The notes under the pieces are model-generated. The model searched no databases. It had not been told where the DNA came from and worked only from the letters and a program-made list of their open reading frames with translations. From UBA11051 sp964390495 (GTDB taxonomy: Bacteria; Armatimonadota; Zipacnadia; Zipacnadales; UBA11051), in contig CAYMIN010000012.1 in assembly GCA_964390495.1 (NCBI GenBank), forward strand, positions 62,001-126,000: 64,000 nucleotides of DNA. Reading direction: 5' to 3'. Below, piece by piece: positions 41,901-49,950 of this stretch. Both the position numbers and the translations under genes were made by a program. Position 1 is the first letter of the stretch. Every line of letters begins with the position of its first letter.

Positions 41901-43116
41901 GGCTCTGACTGGTGATCCTCAAATCAGCGGGCGCAAGTTCCACGGTCCGCTGGGCGGGAACAGCATCATCGGGCAGCGGATTGCGCACGCACTTCTCATC
42001 CTCATAGTAAATCTTAATGCGGGGGGTGATAATGTCGTTGCACAGGGTCCAGATGCCGACGCGGCCGCTCTCCAGAGGCTTTTCGTCCTTGGCCTGCAGT
42101 ACCAGCTTGTTGTCCAGATACAGCTCCAGCGCGCTGCCGCACTTGCGCACGCGAATACCCCACCATTTACGGTGCCATTCGTAGGTCGGCGGCATGCCGT
42201 CCTCGGTAATCGGCCACAGCGCCGCCGGGTCGCTAGTTTCCGCCAGCACCTTCGTCCCCCGCATGATGCGCGTTACGCGGTTGTCATTGCCGCCTATGAT
42301 GAAGCTGTAACCACTCTCGGGATTAGCGCCGTCGCCGCAGATGGTAAAATTCATATCATTGGGCGGAAGATAAGTCGGTGAGCGATTCAGCCGCATCTTG
42401 AAGCCGAAGTACATCTCGACCACGATATCGCCGACGAACTCCCGCTTGTTCCACATCGCGGCAATCCCGTCAGGCGAATAGCCGCCGTACCAGGACCACT
42501 GCGGCGAGCAGGTCCAGCGGCTGGTGGCGTTCCATTCACCGCTGCGGATCAACCAGTCAGTCGGGGCCTTGCTGAAGGTGTAGTCGTACACATTGCTGGA
42601 TAGTAGCTCGGCCGAGGTCCCGTCCAAATCCAGCGTCGGGGCCGAGAACCCGCTGCGCCCGCCGTGCTCAAAGCGCTCGACATTCGGTGGCAGATTCTTC
42701 AGCCGCGCCAGGGCGTGCCGGGCGGCATCGTGGCCCGGGTCCCGCTCCACCACGGCCTTGAACACGGCGATAGCCTCTTGCTCGCGCCACTGTGCCGCCA
42801 GAGCCTCGCCTAACCAATACCGCGACTCGATCGATTCCGGCTTGTTGGCGATGATCTCACGCAGATGCTCCTCCGCCCCGATGAAGTTGCCGGTCGCGAT
42901 CTCGCAGCGCGCCAGCCAGTAAATCGCCTCCAGATTGTTGGCATCAGCGGCCAGCACCGCCTTGAACTCCCGCGCTGCCAGCTCGTAGTAGCCGGCCCGG
43001 AAAGGCATCAGGGCCTCCTCCAGCGAGGTCGCCTGCACGCTACCGACCATCAGCGCCAGCACAGCTAGCACCAGACCCAATCTGGCGACCATTTTACCCG
43101 AGCGCTTAACCATCAT
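38902..43116 (-). CDS. Giant secreted protein: TPR, LamG-like and three CBM/fn3-like units
   Basis: About 1404 residues. After a signal peptide (VARLGLVLAVLALMVGSVQA) come TPR-type helical repeats (about 35-145), then a LamG/DUF1080-like beta-sandwich (about 160-375). The rest is a tandem array: a CBM-like domain with the marker 'WHHAEFDL' near residues 528, 904 and 1278 (counted from the upstream GTG), starting with a DF/DTFE...GGW motif at 416, 793 and 1169. Each is followed by fibronectin/Big-like domains, giving a repeat of 376-377 residues; the last copy lacks the final Big-like domain. This is a surface or matrix protein that most likely binds glycans. The start ATG 43116 has AGGTG nine bases upstream; a GTG at 43128 is the alternative. 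It is the last gene of the secreted-protein run. Confidence 0.82.
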   Translation of the reverse strand: MMVKRSGKMVARLGLVLAVLALMVGSVQATSLEEALMPFRAGYYELAAREFKAVLAADANNLEAIYWLARCEIATGNFIGAEEHLREIIANKPESIESRYWLGEALAAQWREQEAIAVFKAVVERDPGHDAARHALARLKNLPPNVERFEHGGRSGFSAPTLDLDGTSAELLSSNVYDYTFSKAPTDWLIRSGEWNATSRWTCSPQWSWYGGYSPDGIAAMWNKREFVGDIVVEMYFGFKMRLNRSPTYLPPNDMNFTICGDGANPESGYSFIIGGNDNRVTRIMRGTKVLAETSDPAALWPITEDGMPPTYEWHRKWWGIRVRKCGSALELYLDNKLVLQAKDEKPLESGRVGIWTLCNDIITPRIKIYYEDEKCVRNPLPDDAVPAQRTVELAPADLRITSQSHASLQNDFENGIGTFKTHGDDQGAELSIVAAGKDGGHCLRLVNSAAGGSFGAGLPGQQFNAAELSKLEFDYRITEHSKVNFYLTCNGEPYEIVFTGPSEPAPGRTLLGRIPEVQSDGQWHHAEFDLLGHLQALLPKQKSLRCSDLWVGNGSNVGYLLAGFGGNHIGATWYMDNFCLGQPQGGELKLAITPTTSGIKGYAVSVDRDAHGQPAEKATTQERTLDLQLQGQGIWYAHVKPLLGDGQWGPTVNYRAAVDTQPPVVKSVEPEPGSTIGDSLIRVALQDPGGSGVDLTKLAVRFNDQQLSLGSEGLSWDPASSTLELDPAGAGIGIEDGQSAALELASLGDRAGNTAKPRQFTFAVDYKHDRTPPMPPTIKIADAYLVDDTFEQDLGGWEPYGESTEVRLQRDDSTAADGRYSLKVYNSSYGGRFGVYVTRQAFEAGKHRIVSFDYKVDNRIRADLAVYVNGNLHGIKFTDNDNNIGVIGSVPNVQTDNEWHHAEFDLYEMLKQADPEAAHYEVRQFLLADWGSRGNRVGAHYHIDNFRIVPVVSGAEPIGVSWTSADMSGVAGVSWVAEPQASAAPSRELMEKDKTFKMALPDFWRLWISLWAQDRAGNWSAVTRRPILVDSTRPLASISAPAADSTTATSETVLNLYDDGQADVDPTSVLLEVGGHKYSIANAGLRYYRQKRKLVWNCEDVTPAPVVFDDQAKIDVKLLRAADYAGNEVATLPSWSWTMSYAADREGPGIREIHSPTHPVLIADTFEEGLGGWRNRGGARGADVSIDKTTAASGNCSIKLTNRSGNGAMSALIYDGNYSAEEYPIISFDYKLASSVTLDFGVYMSGRWWQVALTGGGRQAIGKISGVKADNQWHHAGFDLGSALRQQQRSGALSVRYVIIYDPNEGRNAQGAVAHFDNFIIGKVGAKAPVIRWKATDTTGIQGYSYSLDQDPLSTPDTEPEGLAVAKQFGQLKPGVWYFHLRAQDGAGNWGPTATHPIMHGKP

Positions 43117-43188
43117 ATGCAATGGCACCTGCCTGCAGTCTTGATCCTTAGCAACTGCCCATAGGTGTTAGGCTGAGTTATTCGCCCT

Positions 43189-45219
43189 TCACTGCGCCGG
43201 CTTCGGTAAAGACGCCATATCCGCCTGCAGGACGAAATCCTCGTTCACCAGCACCACCAGCCAGTGGCCGCGGCGCTCCAAGCTGAGCTTGGCCTCAGCG
43301 CCCTCGACTTGGGTTTTCGCCTCGGCCAGGAGTTGGTCGCCCGCCCGCAGAGCCAGCGCCACCTCCTTGGAGCCGGAACTCAGCCCCACCGTCAGATTAC
43401 AGGCGTCCTTGTCATCGGGACCGCCGGCGCCGACCAGTAGCTTGATGTCCCCACTCTTAGCGCCGACATTAGGTATCGTCAGAACCAGCGCATGCTCGCC
43501 GAAGTAATCACCTTTGGTCCACCACGTCGAGCCGACCTCGGGCTTGACCCAGGGGGCTTGCGTGCTGGCCCATTCCGCCATCTCCGGGTGTCGGGAGGTG
43601 TCCGCGAACTCTTGGGTAATCCGGCTGGTCTGCTTCGGTGGGATGATTTGTAGAAGTGCATTGTCGAACTGTGTGCCTGCGGCTCCCGCGGCGAATAGAC
43701 CTACCGCTCCGCCGGTTAGGTCCGGGCTGAAGGCTTGCACCTGTGACCGTCCTGCAACGGCGAGGGCGATCAGCCCATCCGTCAGGGTGGCTTCCGCCCG
43801 ATACCAGCTCTTGGAGGGAATCGCGATCGGCGCTTCAGCCAGGACCTGCTCTTCGCCCGCCTTGACCCGCACCACCTGGGCCTTCCCGGCATAGGGCGTG
43901 CCCTTCTCAGCCCAGCGCAGCACGCAGTAGTTGTGCGGGTCCTGGTAGCCGACTACTAGCCCGCATGCCCCGCTCTTGGCCGGCTGGACCGTAATCGAGT
44001 ACTCGTAGTGCTCCCAGGCGCACCGCCCGGTCACAGCCAGCGCCCGATCATTGGTACTGGGACGCAGCGAGCCGTCGCTCTGTTGCCAGCCGCCCTGCAG
44101 CGTCTGCCATTTGTCTGGCGCGGCCTCGCTGAAGTTATCCGTGAAAAGCTCCCACGGCCCACACACCACATCATCGAAGAAGGCGCCCTGCTTGCTTTCA
44201 CAGTAAAGCCCCACCTGGCCCTGGCCGAAGGCATCGGTCTCCGTGGCCAGCCGCAGTTCGTCATCAACCCAGACGTGGATAACGCCTGCGGAGACCGCAC
44301 AGCGCAGGCAGTACCATTGCTGGGCACGGAAGCCGCCTGCCGCCTCGGCGACGACTTCACTCTGACCGTTTTGCACCGCGACGACCTGGAGGCGACCGCC
44401 GGCGGGGTGATGCCGACCCAGCCAGCGGATGGCCAGGTAATTGTCGGCGTCCTGGAAATAGATCACCAGGCCGACAGCTTCGTCGTCGGCGGGCTTGATC
44501 GCCGTCTGCATGCTGTAGATGTCCCAGAACCAGTACCCGGTCACGCTAATCGCCGGCTGGTCATCCGCGCGCTGGCCGAGGTAGGAGAAAGCGTTAGCCG
44601 ACTTATCCGCCTCCTGACGCTCGGCCTGGTCGTCCTCCCGCAGCGTCCGCTGTTGCCACTTGCCGGTAATGACCTCCCAGGCGCTTTGGCCGCCTGCCTC
44701 GCGCACGAAGTCATCGGCCACGAAGATGTCACCGACCGGCTGGACCATCATCTCCTCGAAGGTTGCTGCGCCGACCACTAGCGTCCCAGCCTTGCCGTCA
44801 TGCAGCGAGCTGTCGTAAGCCCGAGCGATCACCCGACCGTCCCACACTAGCGCCATTCGCCAGTCGCGCCGCTGCACTGTGAAGGCCACGGTCTCGGCTC
44901 CCTCGGTGGGCGGCGTCAAGGCACCGATAGTGCCGATATGGCTAGTGGTCCCGCCTACCACCCGGTAGAACTTGGCCCTACCGCCGGCCAGAGCCACCGC
45001 GTAGTGGTCGCCGCTTGCCTCCTGATAGTTCACGACCACGCGCGCATCCAGGTCGGCCAGGGAAACAAACCGCAGTTCGCCCACCACGTTGAAGTCGCCG
45101 CTGGCCTCATCTTCCAGGAAACTGATTTCACCGGCGACGACGGGGTGAACTGCTACACACAGCGCCACGGTCGGTACTGCCAGCAGCACTGGAAGATGGC
45201 CCTTCGCTAACTTGAGCAA
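43189..45219 (-). CDS. Secreted protein with three LamG/DUF1080-like sandwiches
   Basis: A 676-residue exported protein with a signal peptide (MLKLAKGHLPVLLAVPTVALCVAVHPVVA). Three related beta-sandwich modules can be traced: about residues 30-165 (VVVNYQEASGDHYAVAL), about 165-360 (VTGYWFWDIYSMQTAIKP, IYFQDADNYLAIRW, VWVDDELRL, FDDVVCGP) and about 360-530 (VTGRCAWEHYEYSITVQP, VGYQDPHNYCVLRW, FDNALLQI). These resemble LamG-like domains of 3-keto-disaccharide hydrolase/DUF1080 proteins but no catalytic residues can be named. A C-terminal domain (KGDYFGEHALVLTIP) completes it. Start is TTG at 45219, with GGAGAG upstream. Fifty-two bases after the small carbohydrate-binding gene and 72 before the giant protein, it fits the same transcript. 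Confidence 0.78.
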   Translation of the reverse strand: MLKLAKGHLPVLLAVPTVALCVAVHPVVAGEISFLEDEASGDFNVVGELRFVSLADLDARVVVNYQEASGDHYAVALAGGRAKFYRVVGGTTSHIGTIGALTPPTEGAETVAFTVQRRDWRMALVWDGRVIARAYDSSLHDGKAGTLVVGAATFEEMMVQPVGDIFVADDFVREAGGQSAWEVITGKWQQRTLREDDQAERQEADKSANAFSYLGQRADDQPAISVTGYWFWDIYSMQTAIKPADDEAVGLVIYFQDADNYLAIRWLGRHHPAGGRLQVVAVQNGQSEVVAEAAGGFRAQQWYCLRCAVSAGVIHVWVDDELRLATETDAFGQGQVGLYCESKQGAFFDDVVCGPWELFTDNFSEAAPDKWQTLQGGWQQSDGSLRPSTNDRALAVTGRCAWEHYEYSITVQPAKSGACGLVVGYQDPHNYCVLRWAEKGTPYAGKAQVVRVKAGEEQVLAEAPIAIPSKSWYRAEATLTDGLIALAVAGRSQVQAFSPDLTGGAVGLFAAGAAGTQFDNALLQIIPPKQTSRITQEFADTSRHPEMAEWASTQAPWVKPEVGSTWWTKGDYFGEHALVLTIPNVGAKSGDIKLLVGAGGPDDKDACNLTVGLSSGSKEVALALRAGDQLLAEAKTQVEGAEAKLSLERRGHWLVVLVNEDFVLQADMASLPKPAQ

Positions 45220-45271
45220 CTACCCACTCTCCGCAGATTAGTTCCGCGACATCCCGCAACCGGATGTGCGG

Positions 45272-45868
45272 CTATTCCGGCATGATCACGTATTGCTTGG
45301 TCTCCTTCTCGGCTCGTACCGGCACATAGCGCGTGTCGGTAGTCAGCAAGAACTGGTCCAGCTTGGCCCCGTCCTCGCGGTTCTGGAAGCGGATGGTATG
45401 TACGCCCTCGGCGAGATAGATACGCAGCCCGCGCACCCAGTGCCAGTGCTGGTAGCTGCCGTCATTGCCGAACACCATCTGCGGCTTGTCGTCGATCTTC
45501 AGGAAGAACGAGTTGCCACAGCCGTCGTACCAATGCGCGCGCCCCCACAGGTTGTAGGTGCCGGACTGCGGGATCTTCACCTTGAACAGGGCATAGCCGT
45601 TATCCGATGGCGCGCCCTCGGTGGTCCCATGCGGCCGCTGCAGTGGTATGTGGATATAGGCGTTGCCGGAGGCCACCTGGCTTGCGGCCTTGGCCATGGA
45701 GGGTGTGATGGTATAGTGATGCTCCGCCTCGACCACGACCTTGGCCGCGTCGGCCATGCCCGCGCTCACCAGCAGCACGCTCAAAACCAAAGCGAATACC
45801 CAACTGTTGCCCAGAGCGCCCTGCCCTCGGTACACCGCGATCGGCAGCATATCGTTACGGGTCTTCAT
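45272..45868 (-). CDS. Small secreted CBM6/PA14-like carbohydrate-binding protein
   Basis: A 198-residue exported protein with a basic start and hydrophobic core (WVFALVLSVLLVSAGMADA). The mature part is a single beta-sandwich: VVVEAEHHYT, GNAYIHIPLQRP, NGYALFKVKIPQSGTYNLWGRAHWYDG, FFLKIDDKPQ, WHWVRGLRIYLAEGVHTIRFQNRE and LDQFLLTTD, the order of strands found in CBM6-like domains (acidic EAE start, G-x-Y-x-L-W-x-R core, DQ-x-x-L end). It probably binds a sugar polymer outside the cell. Start ATG with GGAGG eight bases upstream. It lies between the O-antigen-ligase-like gene and the two large secreted proteins. Confidence 0.8.
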   Translation of the reverse strand: MKTRNDMLPIAVYRGQGALGNSWVFALVLSVLLVSAGMADAAKVVVEAEHHYTITPSMAKAASQVASGNAYIHIPLQRPHGTTEGAPSDNGYALFKVKIPQSGTYNLWGRAHWYDGCGNSFFLKIDDKPQMVFGNDGSYQHWHWVRGLRIYLAEGVHTIRFQNREDGAKLDQFLLTTDTRYVPVRAEKETKQYVIMPE

Positions 45869-45921
45869 TTGTCATTCCTCCAGACTACGAATTGGAAGTA
45901 ATAGTGCGTTTCGGCCCGTGA

Positions 45922-47286
45922 TCAGTGAGGCCTCATCGCCCCTTGACTCATCGCTGCGATCATCGCGAATACCAGCGCCCATACCAGCCCAGTTCCTCTG
46001 ACGAACACCGAGGTGAATATGTTTGCCAGCGTTATTGCTGCCACCGAGCCGACCAGACCCATCGCCAGGCCTCGCGCCCAGCCATTCTCTACATGCAGCC
46101 ACAAGACGCTGGCCTTGCGCCAGAAATGCCACAGGTACGCAATCAGGCATACCAACCCCGCAAACCCCATCGTGCAGCCCACCACGAGGTACAGGTTATT
46201 GCTATCAGGCTCCGACTTCTTGACATTGGGCAGGAATCCGTAATACTCCGAGCGCCCGATATTGAGCTGGAAATTACCGGCCCCGACGCCCAGCATGAAG
46301 TTCTCCGCTATCATATTCAAGGCCGGCTGCCACTCCAGCCAGCGCTTCTTGACTATGTATGACTCCTGGTCGCCCGCTTCCATTCCCTCTGCCAGCTTAT
46401 ACAGCGGGCCTTCTTCACGCGGCTCGAGCAGCTCCCGCACCGCGGCGTCGTGATTGCGCGGCAGCAAGGTCACCAGCGCCGTCACCAGCACTATTAGAGC
46501 CAGACCGTAGGTGCGTACCTGCCGCTGTATTGACATGGTCACGCCCAGAGCCACCAGCAGCGCCACCCATACCAGCGGGGGTGACAGCATGGTCAGGATG
46601 CCGGCCGCGATACCGAGCCCCAATACCCAGCGCAGCCCTCCGGCCTCCAGCCACAGCATGATGCCGAAGCCGAGCGGCACCACCATTGCCAGATACGCGC
46701 TATAGACATTGCGGTTAGACAGCAGGGCGCCGACCGCGAAGGCCTCATCGGCGGTGAAGTATTGGTAAATCGCGATGACGATATTCACAGCCGTCGGTAT
46801 GGCTAAGGCCATAAGCGCGCCCTTGATGCGTCGGCGGCTGGTCAGAATGTCGGCAAATAACATATAGACAGCCACGAAGTAGAGCGTGATCTGCGCGACC
46901 TCGACGGCTACTGCCTTGAGGCTCTCGGCCATTCCGGCGGACAGCAGTGCGGTGAGCAGCAGGCCTGCTACGGCCATCGGCGGCCAGGTCAAGCCGGCGG
47001 TGCCTTGGCGCAATCGCCAGATTATCCACAGGCCCACAACGACGGCGGCGAGCAGATCCCCATAGGCGATGAACGGGCCGTGTTTGGGGTCAATTGCCAG
47101 GGCCAACTGCGTAGGCGCAAGTAGTATCAGCACCAGTGCGGCCCGGTAGAGCCATTCCGGGGCCTGTGGCCGGATCTCGCCATCTGCTGCGTTTGCTTCG
47201 GTCTCAACCAATCCCAGCATGATTTCCGGTGATCTCGCCCTTAGGCTCTTCCACTTTGTCGCTTGAGCCAGACCAATAATCTGCAT
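45922..47286 (-). CDS. O-antigen ligase/polymerase-like membrane protein (Wzy_C)
   Basis: A 454-residue inner-membrane protein with about eleven hydrophobic segments and the large outer loop typical of WaaL/Wzy proteins: R-x-L-EWQPALNMIAENFMLGVGAGNF followed by SNNLYLVVGCTMGFAGLVCL. In the canonical loop a His-containing HxHN motif precedes the final helices; here that position reads SNN. Such proteins link or polymerise undecaprenyl-diphosphate-borne glycan in the outer leaflet. The start is unclear: ATG 47286 lacks a ribosome-binding site and ATG 47220 has only a weak one. It heads the run of secreted proteins after a 53-base gap. Confidence 0.85.
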   Translation of the reverse strand: MQIIGLAQATKWKSLRARSPEIMLGLVETEANAADGEIRPQAPEWLYRAALVLILLAPTQLALAIDPKHGPFIAYGDLLAAVVVGLWIIWRLRQGTAGLTWPPMAVAGLLLTALLSAGMAESLKAVAVEVAQITLYFVAVYMLFADILTSRRRIKGALMALAIPTAVNIVIAIYQYFTADEAFAVGALLSNRNVYSAYLAMVVPLGFGIMLWLEAGGLRWVLGLGIAAGILTMLSPPLVWVALLVALGVTMSIQRQVRTYGLALIVLVTALVTLLPRNHDAAVRELLEPREEGPLYKLAEGMEAGDQESYIVKKRWLEWQPALNMIAENFMLGVGAGNFQLNIGRSEYYGFLPNVKKSEPDSNNLYLVVGCTMGFAGLVCLIAYLWHFWRKASVLWLHVENGWARGLAMGLVGSVAAITLANIFTSVFVRGTGLVWALVFAMIAAMSQGAMRPH

Positions 47287-47358
47287 AACTACAATGGAAG
47301 CCCGACTCGATTGCCGTTGCCCTTGCCGTATGGAGGGGCGGGCTGAGCGCGGCTTCTG

Positions 47359-48078
47359 CTACACCATCCCGATGCCGAGAATATGGCGAAGCGCCGCGAC
47401 CAGTAGAGCGGCGGCCATGTACCAGATCGGGGCTGTGGCGATCCCCGGCCCACCTGTCACCCGTAGGACTGCGAGGACTAGCAGGCCATACTCAAAGCCC
47501 CGCGCCACCAGCAGCCTGGTGTACATGCCCCCCTGCAGGTTATACACGGGTGCCAGGGCGATATACATGATGATGCCAAGGGTCAAAACCAGGCCGGCGG
47601 CGAGCATAACCGCAAGCGAGAACGGCTCGTTGGCCGGCCGCCGGTCGCAACCCCCAAGGAGGTACAGCGCCGCCCCAAGTAGCGCCACCAGCAGCCCGAT
47701 CGTACCCAGGCTTGGCGCAAATTCAGCGATAGCCGGAAGCAGCTCTCGGTCGCAGGATGACAGCAGTTCGGCGACTTGCGGCTGATAAGCCAGGCTATAG
47801 GCTATCCCTGCCATCAGCGCTGTCAGGGCTCTGCCGGCGGAAGTCTGGGCCAAGCGGCTGCCGACGACCAGTAGCCCTATGATCACGCCGACGGCCAGAG
47901 CTGCGATCGTGACGAAGTACAGTTTGGTATAGTTCGGCGGCTGTAGGGTGTAGGCGCATGAGAACGCAACCGCCAGCATACCGACATGGAATAGGCCTGC
48001 GAATATGTTCATGGATGCTTGGTTGTTCCCGGCTGCCACTTGCGGCACGCTCTCGGCTTGCCTTTGCACTTCTACCAC
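47359..48078 (-). CDS. Seven-helix membrane protein of unknown function
   Basis: A 239-residue protein, unrecognised. After a polar N-terminus it has seven likely transmembrane segments starting near NIFAGLFHVG, LYFVTIAALAVGV, RALTALMAGIAYSL, LGTIGLLVALLGAALYLLGG, SLAVMLAAGLVLTLGIIM, GFEYGLLVLAVL and WYMAAALLVAAL. No charged catalytic motif is conserved to my eye, and it does not resemble an exosortase. Start GTG 48078 or ATG 48012. It sits between the O-antigen-ligase-like gene (72 bases away) and lipB (20 bases), on the same strand, so a role in envelope glycan export is possible but only by position. Confidence 0.6.
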   Translation of the reverse strand: MVEVQRQAESVPQVAAGNNQASMNIFAGLFHVGMLAVAFSCAYTLQPPNYTKLYFVTIAALAVGVIIGLLVVGSRLAQTSAGRALTALMAGIAYSLAYQPQVAELLSSCDRELLPAIAEFAPSLGTIGLLVALLGAALYLLGGCDRRPANEPFSLAVMLAAGLVLTLGIIMYIALAPVYNLQGGMYTRLLVARGFEYGLLVLAVLRVTGGPGIATAPIWYMAAALLVAALRHILGIGMV

Positions 48079-48098
48079 CGCATGTAGTAGATAATACC

Positions 48099-48779
48099 TT
48101 AGATGCTTGGTTTTGTAAAGAGTTTCGCTCTCTCAAGCCGGACAATTTTGCGCTGGAATACCTCGGCACAGCTTGCGACCAGGGCGGCGCGCAGACCGTC
48201 CTCCGCGACATTGTATCCCAGGCTCTTCAGGCTCCCGATCTCTTGCGGGGCCAGACCGCACGGTGAGAAGGTCGCAAACCGCGTCAGATCAGCGTTGACA
48301 TTGAGCGCGAAGCCATGATAGGTGACCCAGGAGCGCACTGCAACGCCGATGGCCGCGACCTTTTTGCCTTGCACCCACACACCGGTTTTGCCCGGTACGC
48401 CTGCGGCTTCGATTTCGTACCGCCCCAGCGCCGCTATGATTACGGTCTCTAGGTTGCGCAGGTAGCGGTGCAGGTCCCGCTGCGGCCCGCTCAGGCGCAT
48501 TATCGGATAGCCGACGATCTGGCCCGGGCCGTGGTAGGTCAGGCGCCCGCCCCGCCGCGCCCTGACTACCTGTATCCCAGCGGCGGCCAGGCTTGCAGCC
48601 GTCATTTCGTCCTGGCGGTTGGCGGATCGGCCTATGGTGATAACCGGCGGGTGGGTGACCAGAAGCAGGTAGTCCTCGGCAGCACCGGCCAGCTTCTTTG
48701 CCACCAGTTGCTGCTGCAGCCGCAGGCACTCGCTGTACTCCTGGTGGCCGCCCTCTATGACCACCAACCGGCCTGTCAT
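48099..48779 (-). CDS. lipB: Octanoyl-[ACP]:protein octanoyltransferase
   Basis: A 226-residue LipB, which moves octanoyl from acyl carrier protein to the lipoyl domains of dehydrogenase complexes. The blocks RGGRLTYHGPGQIVGYPI, KVAAIGVAV (with the catalytic Lys), TYHGFALNV and the reactive Cys in SPCGL are intact. ATG 48779 is preferred, as it follows the upstream glycosyltransferase stop by ten bases; the longer frame to 48821 would overlap that gene. It is an odd housekeeping gene inside a glycan locus; LipA is not in the window, but an acyl carrier protein and an E1-beta subunit are on the same strand. Confidence 0.94.
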   Translation of the reverse strand: MTGRLVVIEGGHQEYSECLRLQQQLVAKKLAGAAEDYLLLVTHPPVITIGRSANRQDEMTAASLAAAGIQVVRARRGGRLTYHGPGQIVGYPIMRLSGPQRDLHRYLRNLETVIIAALGRYEIEAAGVPGKTGVWVQGKKVAAIGVAVRSWVTYHGFALNVNADLTRFATFSPCGLAPQEIGSLKSLGYNVAEDGLRAALVASCAEVFQRKIVRLERAKLFTKPSI

Positions 48780-48789
48780 GACGCCCGTC

Positions 48790-49950
48790 TCATTCACGGT
48801 ACTTGCCGCCTGCTTCGGCATAGACGTTCACGTATCCGGCTATCATTTTCTCCAGGGTATAATTGCTTTCCACCAGCCGGCGCGCGGCGCTGGCCCGCTT
48901 CTGAGCTTCCGCGGTATCTGCCAGAACCTCGCCGATTACCCTAGCCAGCGCCTCTGCATCAGCGGGTGGCACCAGCCAGCCGGTTGTCCGGCCGTCTATC
49001 AGATCGGCATTGCCGGCAATGTTGGTGGTCACCACCGGGACGCCGGCGGCCATCGCCTCCAGCAGCCCATAGGGGAGACCCTCCCACAGCGACGGCAAGA
49101 GGAACAGATCCACGGCTCTCAGCAGCTCGGGAATATCATCTCGATGCCCGAGGAACCTCACGCGGTCCTGGAGGCCCAGTTTTTGCGCCTGTGCCACCAG
49201 CGCCGCCTCCTGGTCGCCCGTACCGGCCAGCAGCAGTACTGCATCAGTCGCCGGGTCTAGCCGCGCCATAGCTTCCAACAGGCAGCGCAGCCCCTTTTGT
49301 CGCCTGAGCGCGGCCACGGTCCCGAGGACAGCCCCGCAGCCGCTTACGCCCAACTTCTCGCGCAGTTGTTCACGGTCTGCCTGGGATTGGTAATCGCTGG
49401 GGCGGATGCCTGTGGGTACGATGGCCGTCTTATCCGCCGGGACGATGTGCTGTTTGAGGGCAACTTGACGCTGGCTCTCGCAGGCAAGCACCAGGGCATC
49501 CGTATAGCGTCCAGCGAAACGCTCAAGGTGCGTGTAAAGCAGGCGTTGGGCTCGCTCGACGCCCATCTGGAAGGCAAAACAGTGCGGGCTATAGAGACTG
49601 GCGCAGGGCAGGCCTCGGGCCGCGATGCGCGCCAGGAATCCGGCCTTCGAGCTATGGCTGTGGACCACGTGTGGCCGCCATGCCGCGATTATGCGCCGGA
49701 GCTTGCGGTAAGCTCCCCAGTCCGAGGCCGGGCTGATACTGCGCCGCATCGGCACTTCGCTCACCTGCAGGCCGGCTGCGGTCAATTGTTGGATATCTTC
49801 GGCAAAGCCGGGGTCGCGTAGCGTGGAGACGACCAGGTGTTGGTCAAACTGGGCCGCGGGCAGGTTGTAGGCCAGGTCGAGCAGGTAATGCCGCGTCCCG
49901 CCGACCGTGGCCTCTAGTACCTGCATTACCCGCAGCCTATCCGCGCCCAA
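48790..49950 (-). CDS. GT4-family glycosyltransferase
   Basis: A 386-residue GT-B fold glycosyltransferase. It opens with LRVMQVLEATVGGTRHYLLDLAYNLP (the acceptor-side glycine loop) and shows HSHSSKAGFLARIAAR, VGTVAALRRQKGL, FLGHRDDIPELLRAVDLFLLPSLWEGLPYGLLEAMAAGVPVV with the E-x7-E donor motif. It would retain anomeric configuration and use an NDP-sugar at the inner membrane face during glycan assembly. The start is TTG 49950 (GAAGAAG nearby); the end of the flippase gene overlaps it by 14 bases, so translation is coupled. Confidence 0.92.
   Translation of the reverse strand: MGADRLRVMQVLEATVGGTRHYLLDLAYNLPAAQFDQHLVVSTLRDPGFAEDIQQLTAAGLQVSEVPMRRSISPASDWGAYRKLRRIIAAWRPHVVHSHSSKAGFLARIAARGLPCASLYSPHCFAFQMGVERAQRLLYTHLERFAGRYTDALVLACESQRQVALKQHIVPADKTAIVPTGIRPSDYQSQADREQLREKLGVSGCGAVLGTVAALRRQKGLRCLLEAMARLDPATDAVLLLAGTGDQEAALVAQAQKLGLQDRVRFLGHRDDIPELLRAVDLFLLPSLWEGLPYGLLEAMAAGVPVVTTNIAGNADLIDGRTTGWLVPPADAEALARVIGEVLADTAEAQKRASAARRLVESNYTLEKMIAGYVNVYAEAGGKYRE

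Noticed and set aside
47359..48078. Missing exosortase of the PEP-CTERM system
   Set aside because: The protein has multiple helices, but I could find no conserved Cys/Arg/His active-site arrangement in the expected loops.
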